From NCBI RefSeq assembly GCF_014648435.1, contig NZ_BMRC01000018.1:84592-148591 (forward strand): 64,000 nucleotides of DNA, read 5' to 3'. Below the pieces are notes generated by a model that worked only from the letters and a program-made list of their open reading frames with translations, was not told where the DNA came from and ran no database searches. This stretch comes from Nonomuraea spiralis (lineage in GTDB: Bacteria > Actinomycetota > Actinomycetes > Streptosporangiales > Streptosporangiaceae). How positions within the stretch are numbered: the stretch's first letter is position 1; the number at the start of each line of letters is the position of its first letter. The translations under genes and the position numbers were made by a program. This document shows positions 1 to 7,556 of this stretch, piece after piece.

Positions 1-28
1 GGCCTAACCACACTCTGAGGAGATCTCC

Positions 29-784
29 ATGCCGGACCTGGAGGGAAGAAACGCACTGGTCACGGGCGGTGCCGGCGACATCGGCGCCGCCATGGCCGCC
101 GAGCTGACCCGCCGGGGCGCCCACGTCACGCTGCTCGACGTCAAGTCCCCGGACGAGGCACAGGAGTGGATCACTACGGCCTCCGCGTACGGCGAGGTGG
201 GCTACGTGCGAGCCGACGTACGCGACCGGCCCGCTCTGGACGCGGCGCTGGAACACATCGGCAGGCTGGACATCGCGATCGCCAACGCGGGCATCGTCGA
301 ATCCGCCCCCTTCCTGGAGATCACTGCCGAGCAGTGGCAGCGGCACCTGGACATCAACCTCACCGGCACCTTCCACACCGCCCAGGCCGCCGCCCGGCGC
401 ATGGTCGCCCAGGGCGGCGGGGGCCGCATCGTCTTGACCGGGTCCTGGGTGGGCACGGTCCCCTGGCCGGAGATCGCGGCCTACAGCGCGTCCAAGGCGG
501 GGGTGGCGATGCTGGCCCGTTCGATGGCCAAGGAGCTGGCGCCGCACGGCATCCTGGTCAACGCTCTCGCCCCCGGGATCGTGGCCGCGGGCCTGGCCAA
601 GTGGCAGTTCGAGAACGAGCCGGCCTACGCCGCGCGGGCGAGCACGGCGATCCCCCTCGGGGCGCCGCAGACCGCGCAGCAGGTGGCCAAGGCGGCAGCC
701 TTCCTGTGTTCGCCGGACTCCGACTACATCACCGGCACGACGCTGCTGGCCGACGGTGGTTGCTCGTTGTTCAACCAGGGATGA
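29..784 (+). CDS. SDR family oxidoreductase
   Basis: Short-chain dehydrogenase/reductase of 251 residues, a normal full length for the classical family. The N-terminal nucleotide-binding glycine motif GGAGDIG is present, followed by NAGI in the fourth strand, the catalytic Ser in the TGSW stretch and YSASK carrying the catalytic Tyr and Lys. A Rossmann-fold NAD(P)-dependent alcohol or keto reductase is well supported; the substrate is not. AGGAG lies just upstream of the ATG. The gene stops 45 bp before a GntR regulator on the same strand, so it may be the last gene of a catabolic operon that begins outside the window and is controlled by that regulator. Confidence 0.93.
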   Translation: MPDLEGRNALVTGGAGDIGAAMAAELTRRGAHVTLLDVKSPDEAQEWITTASAYGEVGYVRADVRDRPALDAALEHIGRLDIAIANAGIVESAPFLEITAEQWQRHLDINLTGTFHTAQAAARRMVAQGGGGRIVLTGSWVGTVPWPEIAAYSASKAGVAMLARSMAKELAPHGILVNALAPGIVAAGLAKWQFENEPAYAARASTAIPLGAPQTAQQVAKAAAFLCSPDSDYITGTTLLADGGCSLFNQG

Positions 785-829
785 TCGGATTCGACCGGAG
801 GGCGTCGGCCCCTCGATCTTGAAGGTAAC

Positions 830-1609
830 GTGGCAGGGATGATGGGAAGTGAAGACGCCGCCTCCGCGCGCGACATGCGCCCCCCGACCAAGGAGGCCGT
901 GGCCAGGCGACTCGAACTGGAGCTCCTGTCCGGGCAACATCCGGCCGGATCGAAGCTGGAGTCGGAACGGGTGCTCTCCCAGCGGTTCCGCGTGAGCCGC
1001 CCGATGATCAGGGAGGTCCTGCGGAGACTGGAGCAGCAGGGCATCATCGAGGTCGTCCCGGGGCGGGGCAGCTTCGTCCGCGACGTGCGGATCACCGACG
1101 CGGTCCGCCCGCTCGACGCGCTGTACCGGCAGCGCAAGCCGACCTCACGTGACGTGATCAGCGCCCGGATGATGCTCGAGCGCGAGACCGCCGCGCTCGC
1201 CGCCCAGCACGCGACCCCGGAGGACCTGCGCGTCATCGAGGAGATGCTGCTGCGCTTCGACGAGGCCCGCGACCTGGTCTCCCGGGCCAGAGCCGACGTC
1301 GCCTTCCACGCCGCGGTCGCGGCGGCGTCGCGCAACCCGGTGATCGAGGCCATGTTCGGCTCGATCGTCACGCTCACCTTCGAGCTCATGCTCCGCAGCC
1401 TCGGCGATCCTTCGGTCTCCCGCGAGGGCCTGCCGTACCATCGGGAGATCCTTGAGGCGATCACGGCCCGCGACCCGGAGGCCGCGAGCAACGCCATGGC
1501 CGCCCATCTCGAGGTGGCCCTGCGCACCTATGGTGACGACCTCGACCAGAGCCTCGACCTGGTCGCCCAACGTAAGATCGAGCAGCTCATGGACCTGTCC
1601 GCGGACTGA
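830..1609 (+). CDS. GntR/FadR-family transcriptional regulator
   Basis: DNA-binding regulator of 259 residues. The N-terminal winged helix (about residues 20-85) has the typical GntR signature, with SERVLSQRF and the recognition-helix stretch VSRPMIREVLRRLE. The C-terminal all-helical FCD domain shows the D-x3-H motif (DVAFHAAV) that in this family binds a metal and helps sense a carboxylate ligand. The GTG start at 830 is preceded by GAAGG; an ATG three codons later is possible. It probably controls the SDR gene upstream and whatever operon precedes it, sensing an organic acid intermediate; the ligand cannot be told from sequence. Confidence 0.92.
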   Translation: MAGMMGSEDAASARDMRPPTKEAVARRLELELLSGQHPAGSKLESERVLSQRFRVSRPMIREVLRRLEQQGIIEVVPGRGSFVRDVRITDAVRPLDALYRQRKPTSRDVISARMMLERETAALAAQHATPEDLRVIEEMLLRFDEARDLVSRARADVAFHAAVAAASRNPVIEAMFGSIVTLTFELMLRSLGDPSVSREGLPYHREILEAITARDPEAASNAMAAHLEVALRTYGDDLDQSLDLVAQRKIEQLMDLSAD

Positions 1610-1780
1610 CCGCGACCGGCTCGGTCAGCGACCGCTCGACGATGCGGGCGTCTTCGACGATCATGGTTGTCACTCTGACCGCGCCGCCGTAGAGCCCGGA
1701 GCGCTGTTACACGGCTGTGAACCAGCCGCCGGGTCATCGTGAAGCGCCCGCGAACGCTTCGCGGGGTGCCGCGGCCAGTC

Positions 1781-1801
1781 TGGTGTCATCATCGGACACC
1801 A
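1781..1801. repeat. inverted repeat before small secreted protein gene
   Basis: TGGTGTC and GACACCA form 7-bp perfect arms around a 7-base centre. It ends 17 bp before the start codon at 1819, so it could be an operator over the promoter or a small hairpin in the leader. Confidence 0.4.
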
Positions 1802-1818
1802 CCTCAAGGGGGCGCGAC

Positions 1819-2184
1819 ATGCGTAGAACCCTTCTCACCCTGGCCGCGGGAACACTCGCCGCCGGAGGCATGGCCGGCGTGGCCACCGCGGACACCTCGC
1901 ACGCAGAGGTCACCCACGCGAGGCTCGCACGCTGCGCCTTCGACCCGAACGAGGTCGACCATCCCGACGACGCAACGCGCGCCCGCAAGAAGCACGCGAC
2001 GTACTGCCGGTACGGCCTCCTCGACCGGACCGGCGCGTGGACGGCCAAGGGCCGCGCCTGGATCGCCCTCAGGAACGGCGACACCCCCGCCGCGCTCGCG
2101 CGGTTCGAGCGGTGGTTCGCCAAGGGCTGGATCGGGCCGGACGGCGGCTGGTCCGAGCGCGCTCCGGCCCAGGTCTCCCGGTGA
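1819..2184 (+). CDS. small secreted protein of unknown function
   Basis: 121 residues from the ATG at 1819. That start is chosen because the following residues MRRTLLTLAAGTLAAGG make a typical signal peptide with cleavage near residue 24 (VATADTS) and because AAGGGGG lies upstream; the open frame extends further 5' but without signal character. The mature part is basic and hydrophilic, with two Cys (RCAFDPNE and TYCRYG) that could form a disulfide, and repeated Trp/Ala helices. I do not recognise the family. It sits alone between the GntR regulator and the CseA-like lipoprotein. Confidence 0.6.
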   Translation: MRRTLLTLAAGTLAAGGMAGVATADTSHAEVTHARLARCAFDPNEVDHPDDATRARKKHATYCRYGLLDRTGAWTAKGRAWIALRNGDTPAALARFERWFAKGWIGPDGGWSERAPAQVSR

Positions 2185-2285
2185 ACCGGTCCGGAGTTCC
2201 GCTGTCGCCGCATGCGTCCTATGCCGTGGCCGGGACAGGATGCGCCGGTCGGCCGCGCCGGCGGCGGGGCATACCCTTCACCCTC

Positions 2286-2696
2286 GTGAGGGTCGTGACG
2301 ACAGTGATGGTGCTGTCCCTGCTGGTGGCCGGGTGCGGTGTCGACGGCGGTGTCAGGGTCGAGGGGCCGGCCCCGTCGGCCCGGCCGGGGCCCGTGTACG
2401 TGATGGCCTACATGGGGCATCCGCTGCAGCGGCCTGAGCGTTTCGCGCTCAGCGAGTTCTCCAGCATGGCCAAGGTACGCTGGCGGTCCTGGGGCGGCGG
2501 GAGCGCGGTCGGGGTGGGCGAGCTCAGCGGCACCTGGTGCCTGCCGGGATGCGAGAAGAACGGCATTCCCGCCACGATCACGCTCAGCGGCCTGGAATGG
2601 CAGGAGCGGGTCGGCTACTACAGCCGCTTCGACGTCCAGGGGCGCGGGGTGCCGCAGGATCTGGTCGATCAGAAACTGGAGGTGCCGCGGGCATGA
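2286..2696 (+). CDS. CseA-like lipoprotein
   Basis: 136 residues starting at GTG 2286 (GTG 2295 and ATG 2307 are in-frame alternatives; no clear ribosome site separates them). A short hydrophobic stretch runs into the lipobox LVAGC (Cys about residue 17), so the product should be a membrane-anchored lipoprotein. The stop overlaps the start of the response-regulator gene as ATGA, so the two are translationally coupled. In Streptomyces the lipoprotein CseA is encoded just upstream of the CseB/CseC two-component system and dampens the envelope stress response. Gene order and mature-domain style (Trp and Cys in a short beta-rich domain) match that; the assignment is inference from context plus resemblance. 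Confidence 0.7.
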   Translation: MRVVTTVMVLSLLVAGCGVDGGVRVEGPAPSARPGPVYVMAYMGHPLQRPERFALSEFSSMAKVRWRSWGGGSAVGVGELSGTWCLPGCEKNGIPATITLSGLEWQERVGYYSRFDVQGRGVPQDLVDQKLEVPRA

Positions 2697-3370
2697 GCGA
2701 CCTGTTGCTGGTCGAGGACGACGCGGTGATCCGCGAGGCCACGCAGATGGCGCTGGAGCGCTACGGTCTGCGCGTACGCACCGCCGTCGACGGGCTGGCC
2801 GGCCTGGAGGCCTTCGAGAGGGACGTCCCAGCCGTTGCGCTGCTGGATGTGATGCTGCCCCATCTGGACGGGGTGAGCGTGGCACGGCGTATCAGGGAGA
2901 CCAGCCTGATCCCGATCATCATGATCTCGGCCCGCTCCGACGCGATCGACGTGATCAACGCCCTGGAGGCCGGCGCGGACGACTACGTCACCAAACCGTT
3001 CGACACGGCGGTGCTGTACGCGCGAATCCGGGCGGCGTTGCGCCGGGCCGCCACCGGCGCCAAGGTTCCCGTATCCGCTGGTGGCCCCGCGCTGGTCTTC
3101 GGAGACCTGTCGGTGGACCCCGAGGCGATGGAGGTCAGGTCGCGCGGTGAGCGGCTGTCCTTGACGCCGACCGAACTGAAGCTGCTGCTGGAGTTCACCG
3201 CGAGCCCGGGGATCGTGCTCTCGCGCGACGTGCTGCTCCAGCGGGTGTGGGATTACGCCTGGGACGGCGACACCCGGGTGGTGGACGTACATGTCCAGCG
3301 GCTCCGCGTCAAGATCGGGTCCGACCGCATCGAGACCGTGCGCGGTTTCGGCTACAAGCTCCGGCGTTGA
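2693..3370 (+). CDS. cseB: OmpR-family response regulator, CseB-like
   Basis: 225-residue two-domain response regulator. The receiver domain shows the acidic pair EDD near residue 8-10, the phosphoacceptor Asp52 in LLDVMLP and Lys101 in TKPFD. The C-terminal winged helix (about 130-225) has the OmpR-type TPTELKLL and RVVDVHVQRLRVKI stretches. The stretch REATQMALERYGL and the rest of the receiver resemble Streptomyces CseB, which activates sigE under cell-envelope stress. The ATG is fused to the stop of the preceding lipoprotein gene, and the sensor kinase follows after 8 bp, so the three form one operon. No sigma factor gene lies near, so the target promoter is elsewhere. Confidence 0.85.
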   Translation: MSDLLLVEDDAVIREATQMALERYGLRVRTAVDGLAGLEAFERDVPAVALLDVMLPHLDGVSVARRIRETSLIPIIMISARSDAIDVINALEAGADDYVTKPFDTAVLYARIRAALRRAATGAKVPVSAGGPALVFGDLSVDPEAMEVRSRGERLSLTPTELKLLLEFTASPGIVLSRDVLLQRVWDYAWDGDTRVVDVHVQRLRVKIGSDRIETVRGFGYKLRR

Positions 3371-3378
3371 GGCCGTCC

Positions 3379-4647
3379 ATGGGCATTCGCACCAGGATCG
3401 GGCTGGTCATCGCGGCGACCGCGGCGCTCGTGGCCGCGGTGCTGGGGCTGGTGGTCCACTCCCGGATGGCGGCGGCGCAGTTGGAGACGGCCCGCACCGC
3501 GCTGGACGCGCGACTCGTCGCCGAGGTGGAGCGCTACCAGGAGGGCCAGGACACCGAGTTGACCACGCAGGGCGTGCCCGGGCCTCTGCGTGAGGCGGTG
3601 CGGGGACACGTCCGAGCCACCTACCTCGACGGACCCGTGCTCTGGGCGGCGGCCCAGGTAGGGGATCAGCTGGTCGCGCTTCGGCTTGACTACGGCCCGC
3701 AGAACGCCGAGCTGGTCCGGTTGGATCGGATTCTGGCGGTCTCGGGCGTGGTGGTGGCGGCGGTGGCGTCTCTGCTGGGGCTGCTGGCCGCCGACGGGCT
3801 GAGCCGGAGGATCCGCCGGATGGCCGTGATCGCCGAGCGTGTCGCCGGTGGAGAGCTGTCGGCCCGTGTCGCACCGGCCGGCCTGAGCGGGCGTGGGAGC
3901 GCGGGCGACGAGGTGGCGACCTTGGGGGCGGCACTGGACCGGATGGCGGACGTACTGCAGGCGCGGCTGGAGGCCGAGCGGCGGGTCACCGCCGACATCG
4001 CGCACGAGTTGCGTACCCCCGTCACCGGTCTGGTCACCGCCGCCGAACTGCTGCCGCCCGGCCGACCGGCCGAGATGGTGCGCGACCGCGCCGCCCTGCT
4101 GCGTCGCCTGGTGGAGGACGTGCTGGAGGTCGCCCGGCTGGACGCCGCGGTCGAGACCTCGGCGATGGAGCGCCGGCCGGTCAGCGTGCTGGCCCGCCGC
4201 GCCGTGTCCGCCGCTCAGGCGACTCTGCGGCAGGCCCATGCCGTGGAGGTCGTCGTGCTCGCCGATGCCGAGGTGGAGGCCGATCCGCGCAGGGTGGAAC
4301 GCATCCTGGCCAACCTGATCGCCAATGCCGTCCATCACGGCACCCCTCCGGTGTCGGCCACCGTCGACGCCACCGGCATCACGGTCACCGACCATGGCCC
4401 CGGTTTCCCCGACGAGATGCTGAGCGCCCTGCGCGCGCACGGTCCCCGGCGGTTCAGCACCGGCGAGGCCGCGCGCGGTACGGGGGTCGGCCTGGGCCTG
4501 ACCATCGCCGCCGGCCAGGCCCGTCTGATCGGCGCCACGCTGACCTTCGGCAACGCCCCGGACGGCGGCGCACAGGTCCGGCTCTCCTTCGAGGGGGCCG
4601 GTGGACGGTCTTCACCTCAAGGCGCAGCACGGCCCCGTGCCCAGTGA
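3379..4647 (+). CDS. cseC: sensor histidine kinase, CseC-like
   Basis: 422 residues from ATG 3379. Two membrane segments (about residues 7-27 and 119-139) enclose a sensor loop of roughly 90 residues facing outside. A HAMP linker (about 140-195) leads to the dimerisation domain with the phosphorylated His209 in AHELRTPV. The ATPase domain has the N box (NLIANAVHHG), the G1 box (DHGPGFP) and a G2 box (GTGVGLGL). Partner of the response regulator immediately upstream. The short sensor loop and gene order match CseC, which reports on cell-wall damage; the actual signal is not visible in the sequence. Confidence 0.85.
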   Translation: MGIRTRIGLVIAATAALVAAVLGLVVHSRMAAAQLETARTALDARLVAEVERYQEGQDTELTTQGVPGPLREAVRGHVRATYLDGPVLWAAAQVGDQLVALRLDYGPQNAELVRLDRILAVSGVVVAAVASLLGLLAADGLSRRIRRMAVIAERVAGGELSARVAPAGLSGRGSAGDEVATLGAALDRMADVLQARLEAERRVTADIAHELRTPVTGLVTAAELLPPGRPAEMVRDRAALLRRLVEDVLEVARLDAAVETSAMERRPVSVLARRAVSAAQATLRQAHAVEVVVLADAEVEADPRRVERILANLIANAVHHGTPPVSATVDATGITVTDHGPGFPDEMLSALRAHGPRRFSTGEAARGTGVGLGLTIAAGQARLIGATLTFGNAPDGGAQVRLSFEGAGGRSSPQGAARPRAQ

Positions 4648-4771
4648 CGGTCTTCGCCTGTGCCGTCGGGCGGATCACATCCAGTGGCGTCCGGCCCACA
4701 GGCGCCTGCTGGACGAGCCCGCCGAGACCCCACCACCGGCTCGGGCGGGGCTCAGCCGGCGTCGAGGCGAC

Positions 4772-5401
4772 TCATGCCCGAAGAGCGCATTGGACGAAGG
4801 CGGTCACCCTGGTCCGCGCCTCCTCCGGCCCCACGTGTCCCTGGACGAGCGGGATACGCTCAGCGCCGATGACCCCCATGACGCTGCGTGCCGCACTGTC
4901 TGCATCGAGCGGACGGAACTCGCCCGCCTCCACGCCCGCTGCGATGATCTCCGCGAGTATCTGCTGCATCGGTGCGACATGCCCGGCCAGGGCGTTGTAG
5001 GCATCGGCTCCGAGGGCCACCGACATCTCGGCCGTGTCGGGGTGGGGGTGGGCCAGCAGGCCGTCGAGGGTGAGCCGGATGAACACCGACAGGCGTTCGG
5101 ACGGCTGGGCGGAGGCCGGCAGTTCGCGTTCGAACCGCTCCACGAAGTATTCCGTCACCCGCTCGCTGAAGGCGAGCAACAGCGAGGCCTTGTCGGAGAA
5201 GTAGTTGTAGAGCACCGTGCGCGCCACTCCGGCCGCCGCGGCGACGTCGGTCATGGAGATGTCGTCGATGGCCTGGCTGCGTGACAACCGCGAGACCGCC
5301 TCGAAGATGCGTTCCAAGGTCTGCGCGCGGTGCTCACTCAAATTCGCGGCGGAGATTCGGGGCACCTGGCCATCTTCGCACGTGGGCGGGTCGAGAGCCA
5401 T
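4772..5401 (-). CDS. TetR-family regulator of the heme/iron module
   Basis: 209 residues, normal TetR length. The N-terminal helix-turn-helix (about residues 22-70) carries the usual signature DDISMTDVAAAAGVARTVLYNYFSDK; the C-terminal ligand-binding part is divergent. It is divergently transcribed from the heme-oxygenase-like gene at 5491. The 90-bp gap between the two genes contains a perfect 15-base palindrome exactly between a -35 and a -10 sequence. The same palindrome, or a close variant, recurs in two other divergent promoter regions at about 8.25 and 15.03 kb. The simplest reading is autoregulation plus repression of all neighbouring heme/iron genes, relieved by heme, iron or a bilin; the ligand is inference. 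Confidence 0.9.
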   Translation of the reverse strand: MALDPPTCEDGQVPRISAANLSEHRAQTLERIFEAVSRLSRSQAIDDISMTDVAAAAGVARTVLYNYFSDKASLLLAFSERVTEYFVERFERELPASAQPSERLSVFIRLTLDGLLAHPHPDTAEMSVALGADAYNALAGHVAPMQQILAEIIAAGVEAGEFRPLDADSAARSVMGVIGAERIPLVQGHVGPEEARTRVTAFVQCALRA

Positions 5402-5429
5402 CGGCGCACAGGTCAGGAACGCTGTTCCA

Positions 5430-5458
5430 TTGTTTTTACGACAGAATGTCGTTATCTT
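5430..5458 (+). promoter_or_regulatory. promoter of the heme-oxygenase-like gene
   Basis: TTGTTT (5430-5435) and TATCTT (5453-5458) are separated by 17 bp and read towards the gene at 5491. The palindromic operator fills the spacer, a classic arrangement for repression. Confidence 0.55.
5438..5452. promoter_or_regulatory. TetR operator 1
   Basis: ACGACA-GAA-TGTCGT, a perfect palindrome with 6-bp arms, 36 bp upstream of tetR and 38 bp upstream of the heme-oxygenase-like start codon. It matches sites at 8242, 8286 and 15024. Confidence 0.75.
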
Positions 5459-5478
5459 TATGGCATGTCGTCATAAAG
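5456..5478. repeat. second inverted repeat in tetR / heme oxygenase-like promoter
   Basis: CTTTATG and CATAAAG form 7-bp arms around a 9-base centre that contains ATGTCGT, the half-site of the main operator. It overlaps the -10 and transcript start and ends 12 bp before the ATG at 5491. It could be a second weaker binding site or a leader hairpin. Confidence 0.45.
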
Positions 5479-5490
5479 ACGAGGAGAATC

Positions 5491-6153
5491 ATGGAGACCA
5501 CCGGACAGGGCCGCGAGCCCTTGTCGCGGCTGCTGTACAAGGGCACGACCGAAGCCCATCGCGCGGCCGAGAACACCCCGTACATGCTCGCTCTCTTCCA
5601 AGGCAAGCTCACGGAGGAGGCATACCGGCTCTGGCTGGTGCGCTTCCACGCCGTCTACACCGCTCTGGAGCACACCACCGAGGCCCTTCGCGACGACCCG
5701 GCGGTCGGCGTGCTGCGACTGCCGCAGTTGTACCGCACCGAAGCGATCGAGAAGGACCTGGCGCACTTCTACGGCCGCGACTGGCGGCGGGCCCTGGAGT
5801 CCTCCCCCGCCACCGACGCCTACGTCGCCCGGCTGGATCGAGTCCGGGACGAGTGGCCGCTCGGCCTGGTGCCCCACCACTGGATCCGTTACGCGGGCTA
5901 CCTGCACGGCGGGGCCACCCTCGGCAAGCTGCTCGCGACCACCTACGGACTGAGTGGAGGCGACGGCACCGCCTTCTATGACTTCGCGGAGATCGAGGAC
6001 ACCCACGCCTTCGTCAGCGAATATCACACCAGGATGAACTCGGTCCCGGTCACTGACGACGACCTTCCCACGCTGGTGGACGAAGGCAATCACGCCTTCG
6101 ACGGCAATGCCGCCATCACCGTCGAGCTGGGCGAGGCCGTCGACCTGGGCTGA
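5491..6153 (+). CDS. heme oxygenase-like protein, atypical distal helix
   Basis: 220 residues from ATG 5491, preceded by GAGGAG. The overall all-helical heme oxygenase pattern is clear: the proximal-helix motif TTEAHRAAE puts the heme-ligand His at residue 23, and the distal helix is at about residues 131-150. That helix reads GYLHGGATLG, whereas canonical enzymes have GDLSGGQ: the Asp that organises the water network for oxygen activation is replaced by Tyr137, and the Ser by His139. Human HO-1 loses ring-opening activity when that Asp is changed. So this may have altered regiochemistry, act on a bilin, or bind rather than cleave. The second heme oxygenase at 7553-8203 is canonical. Expressed from the TetR-controlled promoter. 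Confidence 0.82.
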   Translation: METTGQGREPLSRLLYKGTTEAHRAAENTPYMLALFQGKLTEEAYRLWLVRFHAVYTALEHTTEALRDDPAVGVLRLPQLYRTEAIEKDLAHFYGRDWRRALESSPATDAYVARLDRVRDEWPLGLVPHHWIRYAGYLHGGATLGKLLATTYGLSGGDGTAFYDFAEIEDTHAFVSEYHTRMNSVPVTDDDLPTLVDEGNHAFDGNAAITVELGEAVDLG

Positions 6154-6162
6154 GCGGCGGAA

Positions 6163-6184
6163 GGCTGCCCCCGCGGGGGCAGCC
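6163..6184. terminator. bidirectional terminator hairpin
   Basis: A perfect 22-base palindrome (arms GGCTGCCCCCG / CGGGGGCAGCC) in the 36-bp gap between two convergent genes. There is no T tract, as is common in high-GC actinomycetes. Confidence 0.7.
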
Positions 6185-6189
6185 CATGC

Positions 6190-6378
6190 TCACGCCGTCC
6201 TGATAGCCTGGAGCGGGCAGGCCTCCACCGCGGCACGGGCGTTGGCCTCCTGCTCCGGAGGGACCTCCTCGACCAGGACCTTGCCGTAGCCCCATTCGTC
6301 CAGGCCGAACACCTCGGGGGCGAAGCGCTTGCAGTAGCCCTTGCCGTCACAGACAGAGGCGTCGATCGCCACCTTCAT
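6190..6378 (-). CDS. small ferredoxin, [3Fe-4S] type
   Basis: 62 residues. Cys10 and Cys16 (CDGKGYC) and Cys54 followed by Pro (ACPLQAI) give the three-Cys pattern of the actinobacterial ferredoxins that usually serve P450s; position 13, where a fourth ligand would sit, is Gly, so a [3Fe-4S] cluster is expected. Its ATG overlaps the stop of the NuoF-like gene by four bases, and that gene overlaps the canonical heme oxygenase in the same way, so all three are made from one transcript. The likely job is passing electrons from the NuoF-like flavoprotein to heme oxygenase, which needs seven electrons per heme. Confidence 0.88.
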   Translation of the reverse strand: MKVAIDASVCDGKGYCKRFAPEVFGLDEWGYGKVLVEEVPPEQEANARAAVEACPLQAIRTA

Positions 6379-7556
6379 GGATTCTCCTCAAGCCGAATAC
6401 GGAAATCGTGTGGCGCGCACCGCGGGCACCTGGCGCCGACGTGCGCTCGCACCAGCTCTCGGTGGTGCCGGAAGAGCGAGCCGACGAGGACGGAGACCGC
6501 GTCGGGCGTGGCGCAATTGCCTCGCCCGGCCAGCCCCCTCCCCCACCGTTCCAGCCGCTCCACGTCCTCTCCGGTCGCCGCCCCCGTACCGAGGCGGGCC
6601 AGGACGGCGGCAACGCCCGCGCTCCCCTTGACGCACGACCCGCACTGGCGGGCGTTCTCCTCGTCGAAGAAGCGCGCCATCTCGGCGGCGACCCCGATGG
6701 GACAGTCGCCTGCCAGGAGCACGAAAGCGCCGCATCCGAGCGTGCTTCCCGCTCGGGAGAAGTCGGCGTGCGTCATGGGCAGGGCGAGCGCGGAGGCCGG
6801 GAGCAGGCCACCGGCGAAACCGCCCGCGATCACCCCGGTCACACCGGCCGCCGACCCAAGGTGATGCGCCACGAGTTCGCCGAACGGCATGCCGTACGGC
6901 ACCTCGTAGAGGGTGGGGGCATGGGCGGCGCCGGACACCGTGGCGAGGAAGGTGCCCGGCGAGTCGCCGGTGCCCACTGCGCGGTACGCCTCCGGGCCGA
7001 GGTGTACGGCGGTCGCGAGCTGGGCCAGCGTCTCGACGTTGCTGACCAGGGTCGGCCGCCCGCCCAGTCCCGACTGCCAGGGACGGGGCGGTTTCGCCGA
7101 CGGGAGCGCCGGGCCACCGCCGACGGCGCGTACGGCGGCCGTCTCCTCCCCCGCGACGTAGGCAGGCGGCACCTGCACGATCTCCACGCCGGCAGGTGCC
7201 GCCGCCCCCATCCGCGCCGCCGCCACGGGATCGCTGAGATACAGGAAGGCCCGCTCGGCATCGACGGCTCGTGCCGCGAGCTCAAGCCCCCTGATGACCA
7301 GCGAAGAACGTTCCCGCAGCAGGTACCGGTCCTTGACCGAGGCGGGCTCGCCCTCCTCGCCGTTGGCGATGACGAAGCCGGACCGTACGGCCCGGAGCTT
7401 CACCGCGAGGGGGAAGCCCGCCCCGCCCCGGCCTTGAACGCCCGCGGCCGCCGCGCTCTCCACGATCTGCTCGCCGGTCGGCTCCGGCCCACCGGCGGGC
7501 GGATCGGCCGACAGGCGTGCCGGGCCGAGGGATCGCACCGGAACGGGAAAGCTCAT
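6375..7556 (-). CDS. NuoF-like flavoprotein, probable ferredoxin reductase
   Basis: 393 residues related to the 51-kDa NADH-binding subunit of complex I. The FMN/NADH signatures GRGGAGFP (42-49) and NGEEGEP (65-71) are intact. The cluster motif is altered: complex I has C-x2-C-x2-C plus a distant Cys, but here the run is Cys305, Cys308 and then Gly311, with the distant Cys348 still present. An extra CxxC (Cys377, Cys380) lies near the C terminus and might supply a ligand. It is shorter than complex I NuoF and stands apart from any nuo cluster. Position between heme oxygenase and ferredoxin, with ATGA overlaps on both sides, suggests a dedicated NADH:ferredoxin reductase. Confidence 0.85.
   Translation of the reverse strand: MSFPVPVRSLGPARLSADPPAGGPEPTGEQIVESAAAAGVQGRGGAGFPLAVKLRAVRSGFVIANGEEGEPASVKDRYLLRERSSLVIRGLELAARAVDAERAFLYLSDPVAAARMGAAAPAGVEIVQVPPAYVAGEETAAVRAVGGGPALPSAKPPRPWQSGLGGRPTLVSNVETLAQLATAVHLGPEAYRAVGTGDSPGTFLATVSGAAHAPTLYEVPYGMPFGELVAHHLGSAAGVTGVIAGGFAGGLLPASALALPMTHADFSRAGSTLGCGAFVLLAGDCPIGVAAEMARFFDEENARQCGSCVKGSAGVAAVLARLGTGAATGEDVERLERWGRGLAGRGNCATPDAVSVLVGSLFRHHRELVRAHVGARCPRCAPHDFRIRLEENP

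Noticed and set aside
6163..6184. Perfect palindrome considered as a further TetR operator
   Set aside because: Sequence is unrelated to the operator, and its place between two convergent stops fits a terminator.
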